Shown: in pieces, positions 24,942 to 37,479 of the stretch
How the letters are laid out: each line of letters begins with the position of its first letter
Position numbering within the stretch: position 1 is the stretch's first letter
Assembly: GCF_014066305.1 (NCBI RefSeq)
Contig: NW_023501054.1
Coordinates: forward strand, 244,001-308,000
Direction of reading: 5' to 3'
Length of the DNA stretch: 64,000 bases
From: Letharia columbiana
Taxonomy: Eukaryota; Ascomycota; Lecanoromycetes; Lecanorales; Parmeliaceae
The notes under the pieces: model-generated
What the model saw: the letters and a program-made list of their open reading frames with translations, nothing else
Databases searched by the model: none
Told to the model about the DNA's origin: nothing
Translations under genes and position numbers: made by a program

Positions 24942-26434
24942 ATGCGACCCTTCACCGCCCTAAGCCTTCTCTTGGCATTGAGCGGTTCCGCGTTCAGTGC
25001 TCCAGCCCCAGAGAATGACCTCAAGATCAGGAACGTGGACGAGTGCAAGGCCGTCACCGTCATTATCAGTGTTCTCAGCCAGTACAAAGCTTCTGCAACA
25101 TCGTTCTGCAGCTCCTTCATCTCAATACCAGTGAAGACCGTCACTTCAGCTACAGCACGTGACTTGCTTCTAGCCAGCAAAGACCCTGGGGAAACATTGC
25201 TGATTCTTACAGACCACGACGTCAACGCCGAAGCCTTCTACGGTGACATCCACCATTACAGTCACGCCGAAGGTGTACGTCATATTTCCTCACCGTGCGT
25301 CCCTGAAAATCCGAATTGCTAAACTCACACACCATCGCGCAGCTCCGTTACAGCTACCACCACCACCACCCCAACAGTCATCTACAGCATCACCTCCGCT
25401 CCCGCCAAACGTGCTATCTCCCCAAAACTCGCTGAACGCAACATTAACAACCAGCCCATTCCCTCCTACGTGTCCGCCTTCGCCTCGTCCGAGATTTCCT
25501 CTGCCTGTTCTTGCCTCTCCATCAGCCCTTCTACCACAACGGTCAAAACAACCTCCACAGTCGTAGGTCCAGCCCCTACAACCGTTGTCAAAACTACCAT
25601 TACCGCATCCACCGTCACTACTACTATTTCCACGGTCACTGTTACTGCTTCGTCTACCGTCACGGAGTGCGCGAATGCGCTGCCGACTGTGAGTTGTCTT
25701 TTCGGAGCCATTTCTTCTTGATTGGATTTTGCTTCTCAATTGCAAGACTTCTCGCAAACGTAGAACAATCCCGGAACCTGTTTCAAGATTCCAACCTGCG
25801 TCCAAGAAGCGACGTGCTGACTCCGAAACCCTCAAGTTCATCTTGAAACTAGCGAGCCCGGTGGTTCTGAACGGTGCCCAGCTCGAAGGCACTTACGATC
25901 AGATCGACGACGGAGACGGCGAGCTAGTGGGCTTCAACGGCCTCACCGACCCTTCCGCCGCCGGTGTCCTCTCTCTTACATCAACCGGCTTCCTAATGAT
26001 CGACTCAGTCGGTCAAATCGCATTCCGCATTCCAGGCCAGTAAGACTCCCATCCTCTGTCCCAAACTGAAATCCTCCCGCCCATACTCATTCCAAGCCCC
26101 CATCTCCCCAAACCCCCTCCCCTCCCTCCCCTCCCCCTCCCCTCCCTCCCTCCTCCTTCCTCACAAACCCCACCGACTAACCCACCCCGTCCCACTCACC
26201 AGAACGGGCCTCCAACTCCTCCTCTTCGACCCCCCCGCCGAAGTCGAAGCCAGCGACACCCCCGTCGTCTGCAGCGTAGCGACCGGCGCCCTCACGTGCT
26301 CCGACGGGGTGAATTCGGTCCTGCAGCTGTGTCCCGGCTTTGCGGTGACGGACGATTTGTTCATTGGGCCGGTGGTGGCGAGCGGGTGTGTGGGGGTCGT
26401 GTTGGATGTGCTGCCGGTTTGCATTGTGCCGTAG
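24942..26434 (+). CDS. secreted Ser/Thr-rich protein, five exons, 381 aa
   Basis: The protein begins with a clear signal peptide (MRPFTALSLLLALSGSAFSA). A cysteine-containing segment and a Thr/Val-rich stalk (TTTSTPKPSTVTSTITVTPK; STVTTTISTVTVTASSTVTE) follow, typical of cell-wall or surface proteins. It ends in a globular domain (LKFILKLASPVVLNGAQL, LFIGPVVASGCVGVVLD). Exons are 24942-25154, 25213-25274, 25343-25688, 25747-26039 and 26203-26434; phases agree and give 381 residues. Intron 1 must start with GC (GCACGT) to keep frame, whereas the usable GT four bases later does not. Intron 4 is long (163 nt) because of a C/T-rich tract and has a CTAAC branch site. No GPI signal is obvious. Function unknown; extracellular location is inferred. 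Confidence 0.75.
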
Positions 26435-26599
26435 GTGCATTTGGGTGGAGCAGGACTGGGTGAGGGTGGGGATGGGGATTGGGGGATGGGGATGGGATGT
26501 GGAAAGGTGGAGGTTGATAAGAGTGACCAGGCTGTATTCTTCGCGCATCCATTGATTCCGCACGGCCGTGGGTGACATGTCAATGAGCGCATTCAAGAT

Positions 26600-27130
26600 C
26601 TTACGCACGAGGCCCAAAAAATCAAAACCCTACAACACATTCCCGAAAGCCTCTATCTGCGTGGTACATGGTGCTTGGTATGTAGTGTGCAATCTCAGCA
26701 CAGAGCACGAACAACTTCCACGCCCCTTGAGAGTCTTCTTCACTGCCATGGTTCCTGGCCTCTTTCCTCCTCTGCCAGCACACGCACGAGGCCCAAAGGG
26801 TCTAGATGGCGAAATTAGAGACATTTAAATCGCTAGCTAGGTAACATCCATGAAGACTCCTCCGCGCATCGAACCGAGCCGCTTGCGTGACGCAGAGCAC
26901 GAACCCTTTCCATACTCATTGCCATGCATCTTCTTCGCATATACGTACAGACGGTATCGAAGATCGTATGCACGAAGCCCGAAAAGATCAGATGAAGAAT
27001 ACATTGGGAGAGATGTTAGTGGGTAAGTAACATCCAATCCAGTCTCTGAGACGGAAACATTCTTACGATCGAATCGAACGGCATGCATGAAGTAGAGCGC
27101 GAAGCAGGCAGTCAAGGTCATAGTGACCCA
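26600..27130. repeat. three diverged tandem copies of a roughly 185-bp unit
   Basis: The phrase GCACGAGGCCCAAA recurs at about 26604 and 26783 and, as GCACGAAGCCCGAAA, at about 26970. Each is followed at similar distance by AGCACGAAC- and CATGGTTC/CATGCATC-like motifs. On the minus strand the copies read as related peptides (for example KGSCSASRKRL and RGSCSCSVLRL), so the unit may derive from a coding exon. Confidence 0.5.
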
Positions 27131-27635
27131 GAATGTCGTTGTCCGCTTGGAGTACGAAGGAAGACAGGTAGGTAGGTAGATACACCTCTGCAAATCATAC
27201 CTGTAAATTCTACCAATGAGCTCTTAACCTTGTCAACGAGACGCACAGACTATCAGTCATTTTTCCTATCCCTATTCGTATTCCTATTCTGTTCAATCTT
27301 ATTCGTACAACTCCCACCCTATCGCAAACCCCCCACGCTACCAAACAAACCACCACCACCACCACCACCACATCAAACCCCCCCCCCAAATCACAGCCCT
27401 CCCCCAACCCCACCCGCACACACACCCTACCAAACGAACAAAACAAAAACAAAACAAAAAAAACAAAAACAAAAAGCACAGCCACAACAGCAGCCACCAC
27501 AGCCCTCAGAAGCCCACCTCGACACCCAAACCATGCGATCTCCCCACGTAGCCGGGGCGTACGAATTCCCGAAACCGTGCCTCCGTACGATTACAACTAA
27601 CCCCCTACACCAACCCAGCGCTTTTTTGCATAAAC

Positions 27636-27965
27636 CGTACCTACCTACCTACCTACGCCCCTACCGCCTCAGATTCAAGTACCGATGCCGGAGTGCGGCC
27701 GTTGAGCCGGCAGGATGGCGCGGTTTTTGGTATTACGTACGTACGTAGGCATGGACATGACTCTGTGATGGGATTGGTGCTGCGGGGATGATGACTCGAG
27801 AGGGATGGTTGGATGGTTGGATGGATGGATGGATGGATGGATGAGATGGAGAAGGAGGTTGTATAGTAGGTATATTAGTAGATTGTGTGTGTGTGTGTGT
27901 GTGTAGAAAACCAGGGCGGGGCGCTCGCAAGTGTGCTTGCTTGCTTGTTTGCTTGCCGTCCGTCC
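27636..27965. repeat. microsatellite cluster
   Basis: Within 330 bp there are CTAC repeats (27640), GTAC repeats (27735), a GGAT array (27800-27845), a GT array (27883-27903), CTTG units (27936-27955) and GTCC units (27957-27970). Confidence 0.9.
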
Positions 27966-28759
27966 GTCCGTACATACAACACAGGCCTGCAACGGGTATT
28001 CAGAGATCTCGAAGGCCCATCCGACCAAACGCCAGAGCCGGGGATCGAACATCCGCGTCCGTCGCGTGAGATCGGTCGTAGCATGTCAAGTGACCGAGTA
28101 TAGTAGAGTACCGAACACTCAGGACTGTTTTGAGGAACGGGATACGTGCGGAAGGCGAGGCAGAGTTTGGCGGCATGGCTACGGCGGTTTCGAATACAGA
28201 TACGGAACTCCGCATCACGAGGCGGGAAGGGAGGGGGATTGCGTATAACGTTGTAGGTTGGAAGGAAGAGGGAGGGGTTGAATCGTTGGTCGGATAGTAG
28301 GGTGGGAACGGGAAGGTGATTGGAGGAGATAATGATGCATTTTCACAGTAGGGTGAGGCCGTGTGGATTACTTATTGTGCAGGGGTAATATTGAGTTGCA
28401 TATACCTAACTTGGTGACCGACGTGTTTAGGCGTAATGCATTGATTTCTGAATTCATTGCTCCTGTCGTGCGGTATGTACCCCTAGATCAGCGCCAGAAG
28501 AAGTATGAAATCTTTTCTCTGATGGTTGTTCGTTCTTGCTGCCAAAGGGTTTGAAAATCGCATTGAACATTCTGATCCGCTACTACAGCGAACGATATCT
28601 CATGTTTCTCCACTTGCTGGATAAATCGAAGATGTTGTAGTCGATGTGATGGAGGATTGACGAGGTAGATAAGGTACGTGGCGGTCGATTTGCCTCAAAG
28701 TATACGGTGGCTTTGAGTGGATTTTGAGACCACTGCGGTAATGAACTATAACTCGTTAG

Positions 28760-28795
<36 letters not shown>

Positions 28796-28801
28796 GTTGT
28801 G
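28760..28801. repeat. TTG microsatellite
   Basis: About 12 consecutive GTT/TTG units followed by imperfect GTGTTGTG. Confidence 0.9.
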
Positions 28802-31078
28802 TTTGTTGTCACGTGTAAAGAGCATATGCTGACTTGATCGATGCCAGGATCCAGCGCCAGATTATCATCTACGACGGTAGTCTGGCCAAAGCATCAATAT
28901 TGCGCTGTCAAGGTATCCGTCTGATAATCCATAGGGATCCATAACATCCTGGCTCGTCCCTTTGGATCTCCGTACCCGGGGTCACCATGCCCGACATCCC
29001 TCACCGGCTAAGATTTCAAATGTTCCATTGCGATCGGCAGCGCCTTTCTTTCCCCAGAGCTCAATCCGGGATTATGGCCACCTGGTTCCTCGCCATGGTC
29101 GATCCGAAAGCAAAACCCCAGATCAAATGATTGTTACTCTAAAACAGACGGTGCAAAGCCAGTATTTCAGGGTAACGATCTAGCGGGTAGAGTGTCGAGC
29201 TAGATACCAGTGTCAGGACGTCCTGGTTAAAGCAGCCATTGGGTGTCGGAGGCCGGGGGGGGGGGGGGGAAGGTTTGGGGGGCCTACTGCTCCGCACTTG
29301 GCGGACGTCTGACAACATGATTGGTATTCATGTCGAAGGTTTTTTGACGATGCTCAAAAGAATCCTCTGTCATGACCGAAGAAGCATTAATTGTCGGCAG
29401 GCAAGAAATCAAACCTGGGCTGTTGGTATCACCGAAGTAGCGGTGGCATAATCGGCAAAGCCGTTGCATGTTATCTCATTCCGTCAATGATTAACGGCCG
29501 CGCTTAAGACGAATTTTGACAAACCTCTTTGTTGGATTAAGAGAACATTTCAATCTGCGGGTTTGAGCGACCTAATTCGCTACTGCGACTGCTTATCACA
29601 TTGGTGATATGACATACGTCAATAAATTGTGCCTCAAAAGTGAGCAGCTCTCACTCCCATTTAGAAGCACGGCTTTCGCCTTTACATCCGCTGGGAATTG
29701 GATAGGTACAGATTCGCTCCCGGGGTAGTAGTTAAGGGCAATGGGACCCTGTGCAGAGACTGCTATGCTTTGTGTAACGTTCGGGTCTAGTTAGACGCTC
29801 ACAATTAGGTGCTGTTGTCATTGATACCGCTGTCGAGCAAGTAGCATAGATGCAGCGCAAAACAATAAAAAACCGATGTCGTGGGGTTGAGCAAGAGCAG
29901 AAGCGCTTGGCCTTGACGACCCCTCGACGAGAGAGTGACTGTCGACAATGTTCGCGTAATTCTACACCTAGCCAATTGGGGATTCATGTCTTGTTCCGTG
30001 TGACACATCGAACCTTCTCCGTGCCGTACCGTAGTCCGCCAGAGCTTCGATGTCCATATCCTATCTTCCCACTAGCCATCCCTGTTTCCTCGCTCATGCC
30101 CATGCGCTAACATGAGACAAGATCGATACGGATTAATGACAGCCGTAGCAGGTGCATGCACGCATACATCTCTTTTCTTGGCCCTGTCTCGCAACAACCT
30201 CCGTATCCATTTACCCCGCCGCCAACACCTCAAGCAATGCTGTCTCAATCATCGGCTCTTTCATCGCTTATGCAAGACGGCATAGTATGGACCCAGGGAC
30301 GGCGGCGTTGGCAGCTTAGATGTAGAGAGACAGGTCTGAGGTAGGCAGGAAATGACTCGAGGGAGACGAAAGATGCCGGCGTGGGAAAGTGGGGAGGTAG
30401 AGGAGCGGACATCGAGGGTGAGGGTGAATGCAATGTAGACGGAAATGATGGCCCAGGTAGCCGTTGCTGATATAGTATTCGAGACGTCTCAGGAGGGTGG
30501 TGAACGGATGGAGTCTAGATGTTAGCCACGAATGGGCGAGTGAAGGCTACATAGGAGATGGTTCAGCAATGTATATCTTCATACTAGGTAAGAAGCATAA
30601 GGCCAGGAAAGAGATCCTCGCCAAGTATTTGATGAGGGTCTGTATGTACTCCAACGGCAGGGTGATGAGGTTCAGGTCTTCGGAATGTGACACTTACTGT
30701 TGTATCTGATAAGCTTAGAGATTTGAAGCTTAACATGTACGATGAGCCCGACCCTTCATCTTTCCTGCAATTGCAACGAGCTCTTCATCTTATATTCAAA
30801 GCCCCATCACGCATTGGTAGGAGTAGAATAGGTCTCTGCTATTGTTGCTGTTGCTGTGGGAACTTCAGTCCTAGCACCTTCTATTTTGGGCGCGCTTAGG
30901 GCGCCAAGCCGGAAACGCGCAAGGCCGATCTATCACTTTCTTACCTGACAATCTGGCCTTCAATACTCGTTCAAGACTTTTTCTGAACGTTGATTTGTTC
31001 GCTGGGAAGACTGGCTTACCCTTCTGACCTCGTGAAGTCATTCCCTGTCAAAATCATTTGCGATAATTAGCACCGGTG

Positions 31079-33236
31079 ATGGAGAAAGCTCAGTGGAGTC
31101 CCATAAATAGTGAGCCTACGAGTGCTGGAACCAACCCCACTGCAAAGAGACCGCATCCGGGCCTCACACGTTTGCCCATCCAATTCTCAAATGGGGCGCC
31201 CATAAGAGCGAAGAAACAGTATACAGAGCCGCCGAAACATAACCTCGACAGGCCGCCAGTGGTGCACAGCCTGACACTGAGCGGGGATCTTCCTGCCCCA
31301 GAAGCGGAGTCACGGTCATCGAAGCAACGAGAAATTGGAACAGTAAGTTATTCAACCGTAAACGAGACCGGTCCATCGACTCCGTTTACGACCATCTCGC
31401 CTGATGAATCTACGCATGAACGGCGTGTCGAAGGCAAGAGGCACGACCTGGGGTCTAACGGTCGCAACACCACATCTATCGCAAACTCAAGGGCCGGTAC
31501 CCAAACTCCGAGAGCAGTTCATCAAGCGGGAATGTCGACAGAGGCAAGACGCGCACAGTCACAAAAGCCTAATCCTGTGCCGGATGCAAGCAAGATTTAT
31601 CAGGCTTTCAACATTGCGCCCCCGAACACCAATCTAATCACGAACGAGGAACAGTCTAATGCTACCACGGCGAGTGAATCCAGACAGGGCTCAATCAAGA
31701 GAACTTTTGGACCGAGAGATACACCAGCAAAGCTTACGAAAGGTTCTCCCAAAGAACGCTCGGTCGGACTGCACGAAAGTCACACCAAGCCAGTGCAAAA
31801 TCAGGAGCCATCTGTGATTGACGAGCAGAGCTCGTCTTCTTCTGACGACGATGCAACACATCTGCCCACGAGTGCTGGACGCAAAGCAGAAGAGGCGGTT
31901 GACCAAGCAGAGAGTCCAGTCATGGATGACCCAGATCACGTCACGATGACGACCAGCTTACCAGATGATCATACTATCGAATGGCTAGCAGAAGCCAAAG
32001 ATTTCTACCAAGGGACGCTACCGCCCTTTGTCACAAAGCAAAAACTTGGTGTTCGGAGAATGGTAGAACTACCGTTAATCGAAGGTCAACAGTACGCTGA
32101 AAAGGTCGAAGTGGTGTATCGGTTATGGGATGCTGCCCATACCTTCGCCAGTATTGACATAAATGGTGAAAGATTCATTGTCAAAGTTTTCAGAGGCGGT
32201 GCTACCCCCTATCGTCCCTGGATGGGCCCGCAAACAGGATTCTCCGAAACGCCGCTTGCGTTCTCCAAACAGGTCTCTCGGGGCCCGAAAAGCGTGACAG
32301 CTACCCCAGGGAAACGCCCCTCTCTTCCCAAAGGCTGGGCATTAGGAGGATGACGAGAGAGACGACGACTACAGCCCAGCTAGTCGCCGTAAATCTGGCC
32401 CAGTGTGGCGTCGCCGTCCCCATCGTCCTAACTTCGGGATAGACGACGATGACGAAGAACTCGACGAGGACCCTTACCAGATGGCAGAACAACTCCACTC
32501 GCAAAGGTCGTCGATCGAAGGAGACGATGCAGCGCCTGATCCGACTGGTCATAAGCCGCTGGACTCCAGCGTAGCCATTACACAGCCACCCAGCAAGCTC
32601 ATCAACGCAGTCAAGAAAAGTCTTCGGCTACCGAAAGAGAAAGATGTCTTCCAGCGACCCAAACAGATAAAGCGCAGGAGCGTTGGTGGCCAAGGAGTGA
32701 CTACGGAGTTGGAAGGGAGCAAGCGTGGGAAGCATAAGGCGGTTTTCTCCAGTGATAGCGAACGCTCTGTCCCCCATAAGCGAGCGAAGCCTACGAAGGC
32801 CATTTCCCAGCGCACTTTCTCCACTAATTCAGCCCATCTGAAAAATGTCCCTCAAGTCTCAGAACACGAGTCTCCTACTCTCGATGCGCACAAACTTTCG
32901 CCTTACAAACAAGCCCACACCACGCTACGTATCGCACTTGTTCCGTACCCACAACAATCTGCCATACACCGATTGCGTTCCTGCATGACCATAGATACTT
33001 TCTTCAGCTCTGTGATTGGGGTCTCTGGCTACAAAGGCGATAAAGATCGCATCTTTGGCATCACGGCCACCTTTGATTGCAAGTCTGACGACGATGCGGA
33101 TAAGAGTATGGTGATCAGGGAAGAGTGGCAGGATAGCTTCGACGTGTTCCTCGAGACCGTTGACGGAGCGGAATCCTGGACGGAGGAGGGTGGGAAATGT
33201 GGCGTGGCTGTTAATCTGTTGTTAACCGAGGGGTGA
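31079..33236 (+). CDS. uncharacterised fungal protein, two halves separated by one frame break
   Basis: The ATG at 31079 opens a frame of more than 400 codons: a disordered Ser/Pro/Thr-rich N-terminus, then a folded-looking domain (LPPFVTKQKLGVRRMVELPL, KVEVVYRLWDAAHTFASIDI, NGERFIVKVFRGG). It closes at TGA 32351-32353. Immediately downstream in another frame the text resumes (EDDERDDDYSPASRRKSG) and runs to 33236. It ends in a second domain (LRSCMTIDTFFSSVIGV, EEWQDSFDVFLETVDGAE). No intron fits, so one single-base indel near 32345-32352 separates the halves. I recall similar uncharacterised proteins in Pezizomycotina but cannot give a function. The long open frames suggest a live gene with a recent lesion or an error. 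Confidence 0.55.
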
Positions 33237-34255
33237 ACCAGCCCCGTCCTTCCTTTTGACTCAGCAATTGAAGGTGTGCATGACGAATGGGACTACCTTT
33301 CTGCGGGATGACGGCGTCTTCGACAACGAGACTTACTACCTTCAGAGGGCGCCCCTAGGAATTTATAACTGTTGGAGCAGATCAGACACGATTCAGACGA
33401 CACAAAGTTGCAGGCCGGGGTTTTCTGTTCCAGCGATCGATTTCTGAAATCTCTGCACTCATTCATCCCACGACCGTCCATGTTAGAGCTATATATATCC
33501 CCTCTTTAAGCGTTTAGATAGATGGATGGATCAAAGATGTGCAGCTGCATGATATATCAGATAATACGATGAATGTTTCATTTCAAATACGCAAGAATAA
33601 ACGATAAATGCACTTTTCTATCCCCTCATATGCAGCAGATAATTCCACTTACTGAGCCTCTACCGTTCCATTCTTCAATCCACTCTAGACACCTTGCGAT
33701 TCCAGAAAATAAAAAGCACCGCAACACCATTGTACCAGCGCCATTAGGAATCGAACCTAATACGAACTAAATACCCCCAACAACAAGTCCCACCCGGCTC
33801 CGCTACTGATATTAAATCCCCTTACCACCTAACGCTTACTACTTAATATCATCTGATTTTACATCTCACCTCCGCTTATCACAAAATCAATATGGTGTAA
33901 TCCATAAATCTGATGCGGTGTAAAGCCTACATTGATGATTCCATATGCGCGCAGAGCAGCCCTGATTGGAAAGCTAGCTTTCTTCCTGTCGACAAGTTTT
34001 GAAAAGTACTGCCAAGATCTGAATCGAGAAAGCCAGGTACCTATTCGGGAAGTAACTAAATTTCTTGGCTACGAACATCAAATTTTGTTAATAATCTCAA
34101 CTTTATCTCCGTCTCTCCATTTCTTCTCCAAAAGAATTCTGTCTCTACAAATTATATCTCAGTTAACTCTTTTCGATTATGGTACCTCTTCTTCTGCTGC
34201 CATACGTACTGCGAATCGTCATCAAAAAAAGCGTCAACAATAGGAAAATGAGTAT
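33237..34255. other. transition into AT-rich DNA
   Basis: Composition drifts to AT-rich. Apart from the tRNA-like signal at 33739-33812 nothing is recognised. A 103-codon frame at 33932-34243 shows no domain. Confidence 0.4.
33739..33812 (-). other. tRNA-like Pol III promoter (perfect A and B boxes), probable tRNA pseudogene or tRNA-derived repeat
   Basis: On the minus strand TAGCGGAGCCGG (33805-33794) matches the A-box consensus TRGCNNAGYNGG. GGTTCGATTCC (33757-33747) matches the B-box consensus exactly, with 48 nt between their starts, a spacing normal for a tRNA. The T-arm forms a TTAGG/CCTAA stem with a 7-nt loop. The flanking heptanucleotides do not pair as an acceptor stem, so it is not a functional tRNA as read. 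Confidence 0.4.
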
Positions 34256-34378
34256 GCCCTCTCGCAATTACGCTTCCTAAAATCAGCTATAATTCCAGAG
34301 AAATTAATAAAATCCAGCCCTCTCGCAATTACGCTCTCAAAATCAGCTACAATTTTAGAGAAATCAATAAAATCCATA
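34256..34378. repeat. tandem duplication of about 61 bp
   Basis: The segment starting CCCTCTCGCAATTACGCT at 34257 and running through AATAAAATCCA is repeated immediately after, starting about 34318, with a few transition-type differences. Confidence 0.75.
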
Positions 34379-34679
34379 GTAACGTCGAGATCCTACACTC
34401 TATAACATAATAATACGCTGTTAACCTCAGCCTATAACACCTTATAGACCTTCTTAATATATATTCGAAGGCTTTAATAAATCATCTACTAGACTTCTCC
34501 TCGATTCTTCTTATCGATATAATAATCTTAAATTTCGCTATTAAGATCCTATATAACGTTTAACCTTTAACGTATAAGATTTATATCGAGATTACAGTCT
34601 TCCTACTTAGCAAGACTACGATACTTATTATTCGAAGAATTCTATTTGTATTCAATAAGTAGAGCGAGATAAAGAGCTT

Positions 34680-35346
34680 CGGGGTACGGTAGAACAGCTG
34701 GAAGATACTCGGATTCTCTATGAACATAACACTGTTCTGAAGCTATGTGACGATATTATCGATATCGTTACTACGAGTAAAGATGAGGACGACGAGGATA
34801 AGGACAACGAGGATGAGGACGACGAGGACGAGGACGACGACGACGAGGACGACGACGACGGGATACGTCACGAGTAGTTACTTGACGCTCTCGAGGACGT
34901 ATACTCTTGGGTGCAGAGCGAGTCTCGCTTGGCCTTCTTAGAACGATTGGCATTTGATCGTAACACATATATCTACTCGGCAATATCTACTGTAATTCGT
35001 TACGGTGATTATGAGGCTGTAGAGAATCTCATATATTCTGAGATTAACCGACGATGTAATCTATTTCTTAGATATCGTTATGGGGAGGATCCGGAGAATC
35101 AATCAAATGCAGTACCGTAAACATGTTCAATTGTAGCGATGTTCTCAGTGTTCCCATAATGCTTGGCTAGCTTTTCACTACTGGGTAGCCCGCACCCCAG
35201 CACATATTAGGAATATCCGCCCACGTCTCTCCACCTTGTCAGCTGAGACAAACTCGACGATCATTCTCTTCGAGGATAACACTTTTGCGGAGCGATCTAT
35301 TTGTATCGATGAGATCTTTGGGTTATCTGGCAAGAATGTTAGCTAA
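34680..35346 (+). pseudogene. remnant of an unidentified gene with an acidic repeat and a CxxC motif
   Basis: One frame reads GTVEQLEDTRILYEHNTVL, then a long Asp/Glu repeat (34780-34860). An in-frame TAG (34875-34877) follows, then LLDALEDVYSWVQSESRLAF and SEINRRCNLFLRYRYGED to a TAA near 35120. An overlapping frame from about 35107 reads MQYRKHVQL, a TAG, then RCSQCSHNAWLAFHYWVART and continues to TAA at 35344-35346. Both TAGs could be CAG codons mutated C to T. The text looks coding and the family is unknown; it may belong to a mobile element. Confidence 0.4.
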
Positions 35347-35519
35347 AGTAGGCTTTTTGGTTGTAGAAATCTTGGATCGATTTTCCGGTTTTTGGATGGG
35401 GGATATTCCTATCACTCACCCGCGTGGGCGGATGCCTTGTGGGTGGTGCCAAGCCTACCCCTGATGGCCCTATGGGTGGGCCAGAGGCATCTTAAGACAT
35501 ACCTTAGTAAAAAGCCGAG
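35347..35519. other. short non-mutated patch at the border of the AT-rich block
   Basis: 35380-35510 has ordinary GC content and many CA/TG steps, right next to sequence that has almost none. It marks the left border of the AT-rich block. Confidence 0.5.
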
Positions 35520-36123
35520 GTTTCAAAATGTAGTATGGATATAGTACTGCTTGAAAATACGTTACATTACGATGTTAATATGCTTATAGCTTAGAATATA
35601 AGCTTTATATAAAATAGTATTCGAATAAATTTTATTAAGATAATATAATATCATCTATAAATCTAAAAAATTAATTTCCGTACGATTTCCGTCGAGTTCG
35701 TACGATTAGCACGATTTAGTCTATTTAGTAGACTTTATCTATATTTAAATCCTTTTCGTTAATTCTATTAGTTTAGTAATTTTAAAAATTTTCAGTAACT
35801 TTAAAATTTTTATATAATATACTTTAATATACTCTAAATATTATTCTATATACATATAACATTAATATATATTATTATTAATATATCTATTATTATACGC
35901 TATATTAGAGTATTACTTACGCGATTAATTTTATTAAATTATCTAATTCTATAGTCAAATTTAAGTTAACGTTAATACTCGTTATTATAGAATCTTATTA
36001 TCGTAACGTCGATTATTAGAACTTTTCTTTTTTTATATATATTACTACTAAACTAATAGAACTAATAAAAAAGATTAAGATAATTACTAAATCGACGAAA
36101 TTTAGATAGATTCTAATTAGATT

Positions 36124-36287
36124 TATTACGAGCGTATTCTTAATATATTTCTTAGCCCTATAGCTAGCGGGCCTTAACGGAGATATCCTCTACTATATTA
36201 TATCTTCTTTTTATCTATATAGTTCGATATCTTAGTTATCTTATTTAATATATCTATATTAATATTATATTTATATTAATTCTAATA
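36124..36287 (+). repeat. 5' LTR of the Ty3/gypsy element (164 bp)
   Basis: Begins TATTACGAGCG and ends ATTCTAATA. The TG...CA termini expected of an LTR appear as TA...TA, as RIP would make them. It matches the 3' LTR over its full length without gaps. Confidence 0.88.
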
Positions 36288-37479
36288 TTATAATTAAGAT
36301 TAATCTATTTATTTCATTTATATTAATAGATAAATTTAAAGAAACGCGCTAATAGAGGTTTTAGTAAGAAATTAAATTAAGCTATTATATCTCTAGATAA
36401 GCTTATTAAATAGATAAATTGATTTTAAAGAGTTTAAAAGAAATAGCGAAACGATCTTAATAAATAGTAATTAAGGAATAAAGAAGGTATTAGATTATTT
36501 ATACGGCTAGCGAATCGAAAGAAATAGCTAATATTATCTTATATTTTTATATTTAAAATATATATTAGTAGTATTACTTACAACTTTATATATTATAATA
36601 TCTAAGATTTTAATAAGATCTTAATTAGATAAGAAATAGTCGAGTTATAGTTAATTAAAGATATTATTTTTTAAAACTTTTTTATATATAACTTCTCTAT
36701 AAGATAAGAAACTCTCTAAGCGAAGTAAGTATATTCGAAAGGCTACTATTTAAAGTATTTATAGTCTTCTTAACGTCTTAAATAATTAAGAAATAAATAT
36801 ATTAAACTCTCGCAAAGAAATAATCTTATCTTAAGCTTTATAATGAAATTTTTTATTCTTAATATCGAATAATTTTAATACGCCTTAGAGAGGCTTTATT
36901 ATTTTCTAATATATCTAATATTCTCAATATCTATTCTTTCGAAGTATTTAAACTCCTCTCCACTTTATTTTAAATCTTTCTTTCTTCTTTTTTATAACGA
37001 AGTCTAATATCGAAAAAATAAATTAAATTAAGACTCTATTAAAGTAAATTAAGTTTTAACGAATATTAATTCTATTAGATAATGCTCTTAATAAGATAGA
37101 TTTAATAAATATATCTTAAAATATCGCTAATAGTCTATAACTATAATATTAGATTAAGTATTAATCTAATAAATTTATAACTATATTAAATAAAATTCGT
37201 TAAAAGCGAGATAATTTCTAAGAGGTTATTATTCGATATTATATCGTCGTAATAGAAAAGAATCTAGTTATAAATAATTTATACTAAATCTATAGAATAA
37301 TCGAGAAGATAAATTAACTAGCTCGAGACTTTTAGAAGAATATAACTTCTCTATAGCGGAAAGTTAATAGTCTTAAAATATAGTTAATAAAAGATTTATA
37401 ATTATTATCGATTGAGGAGAAACGTATATCTAGATATTTAAAAGAGAAATTAATTAAGATTTTAGACTTATCTCTATTT

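Larger units (their letters stand above)
26435..31078. other. 4.6 kb gene-poor region with simple repeats
   Basis: No gene is recognised on either strand. The region holds a diverged roughly 185-bp tandem repeat and several microsatellites, listed separately. Long open frames at 27230-27748 are artefacts of AC-rich low complexity. A run of 13-14 G lies near 29255. Confidence 0.45.

Noticed and set aside
27230..27748. 172-codon frame in AC-rich DNA
   Set aside because: Product of CCA/CAA/AAC microsatellite-like composition; overlaps simple repeats.
29420..29470. Possible tRNA on the minus strand (GGTTTGATT near 29410)
   Set aside because: B box is imperfect, no A box at proper spacing and no cloverleaf can be formed.
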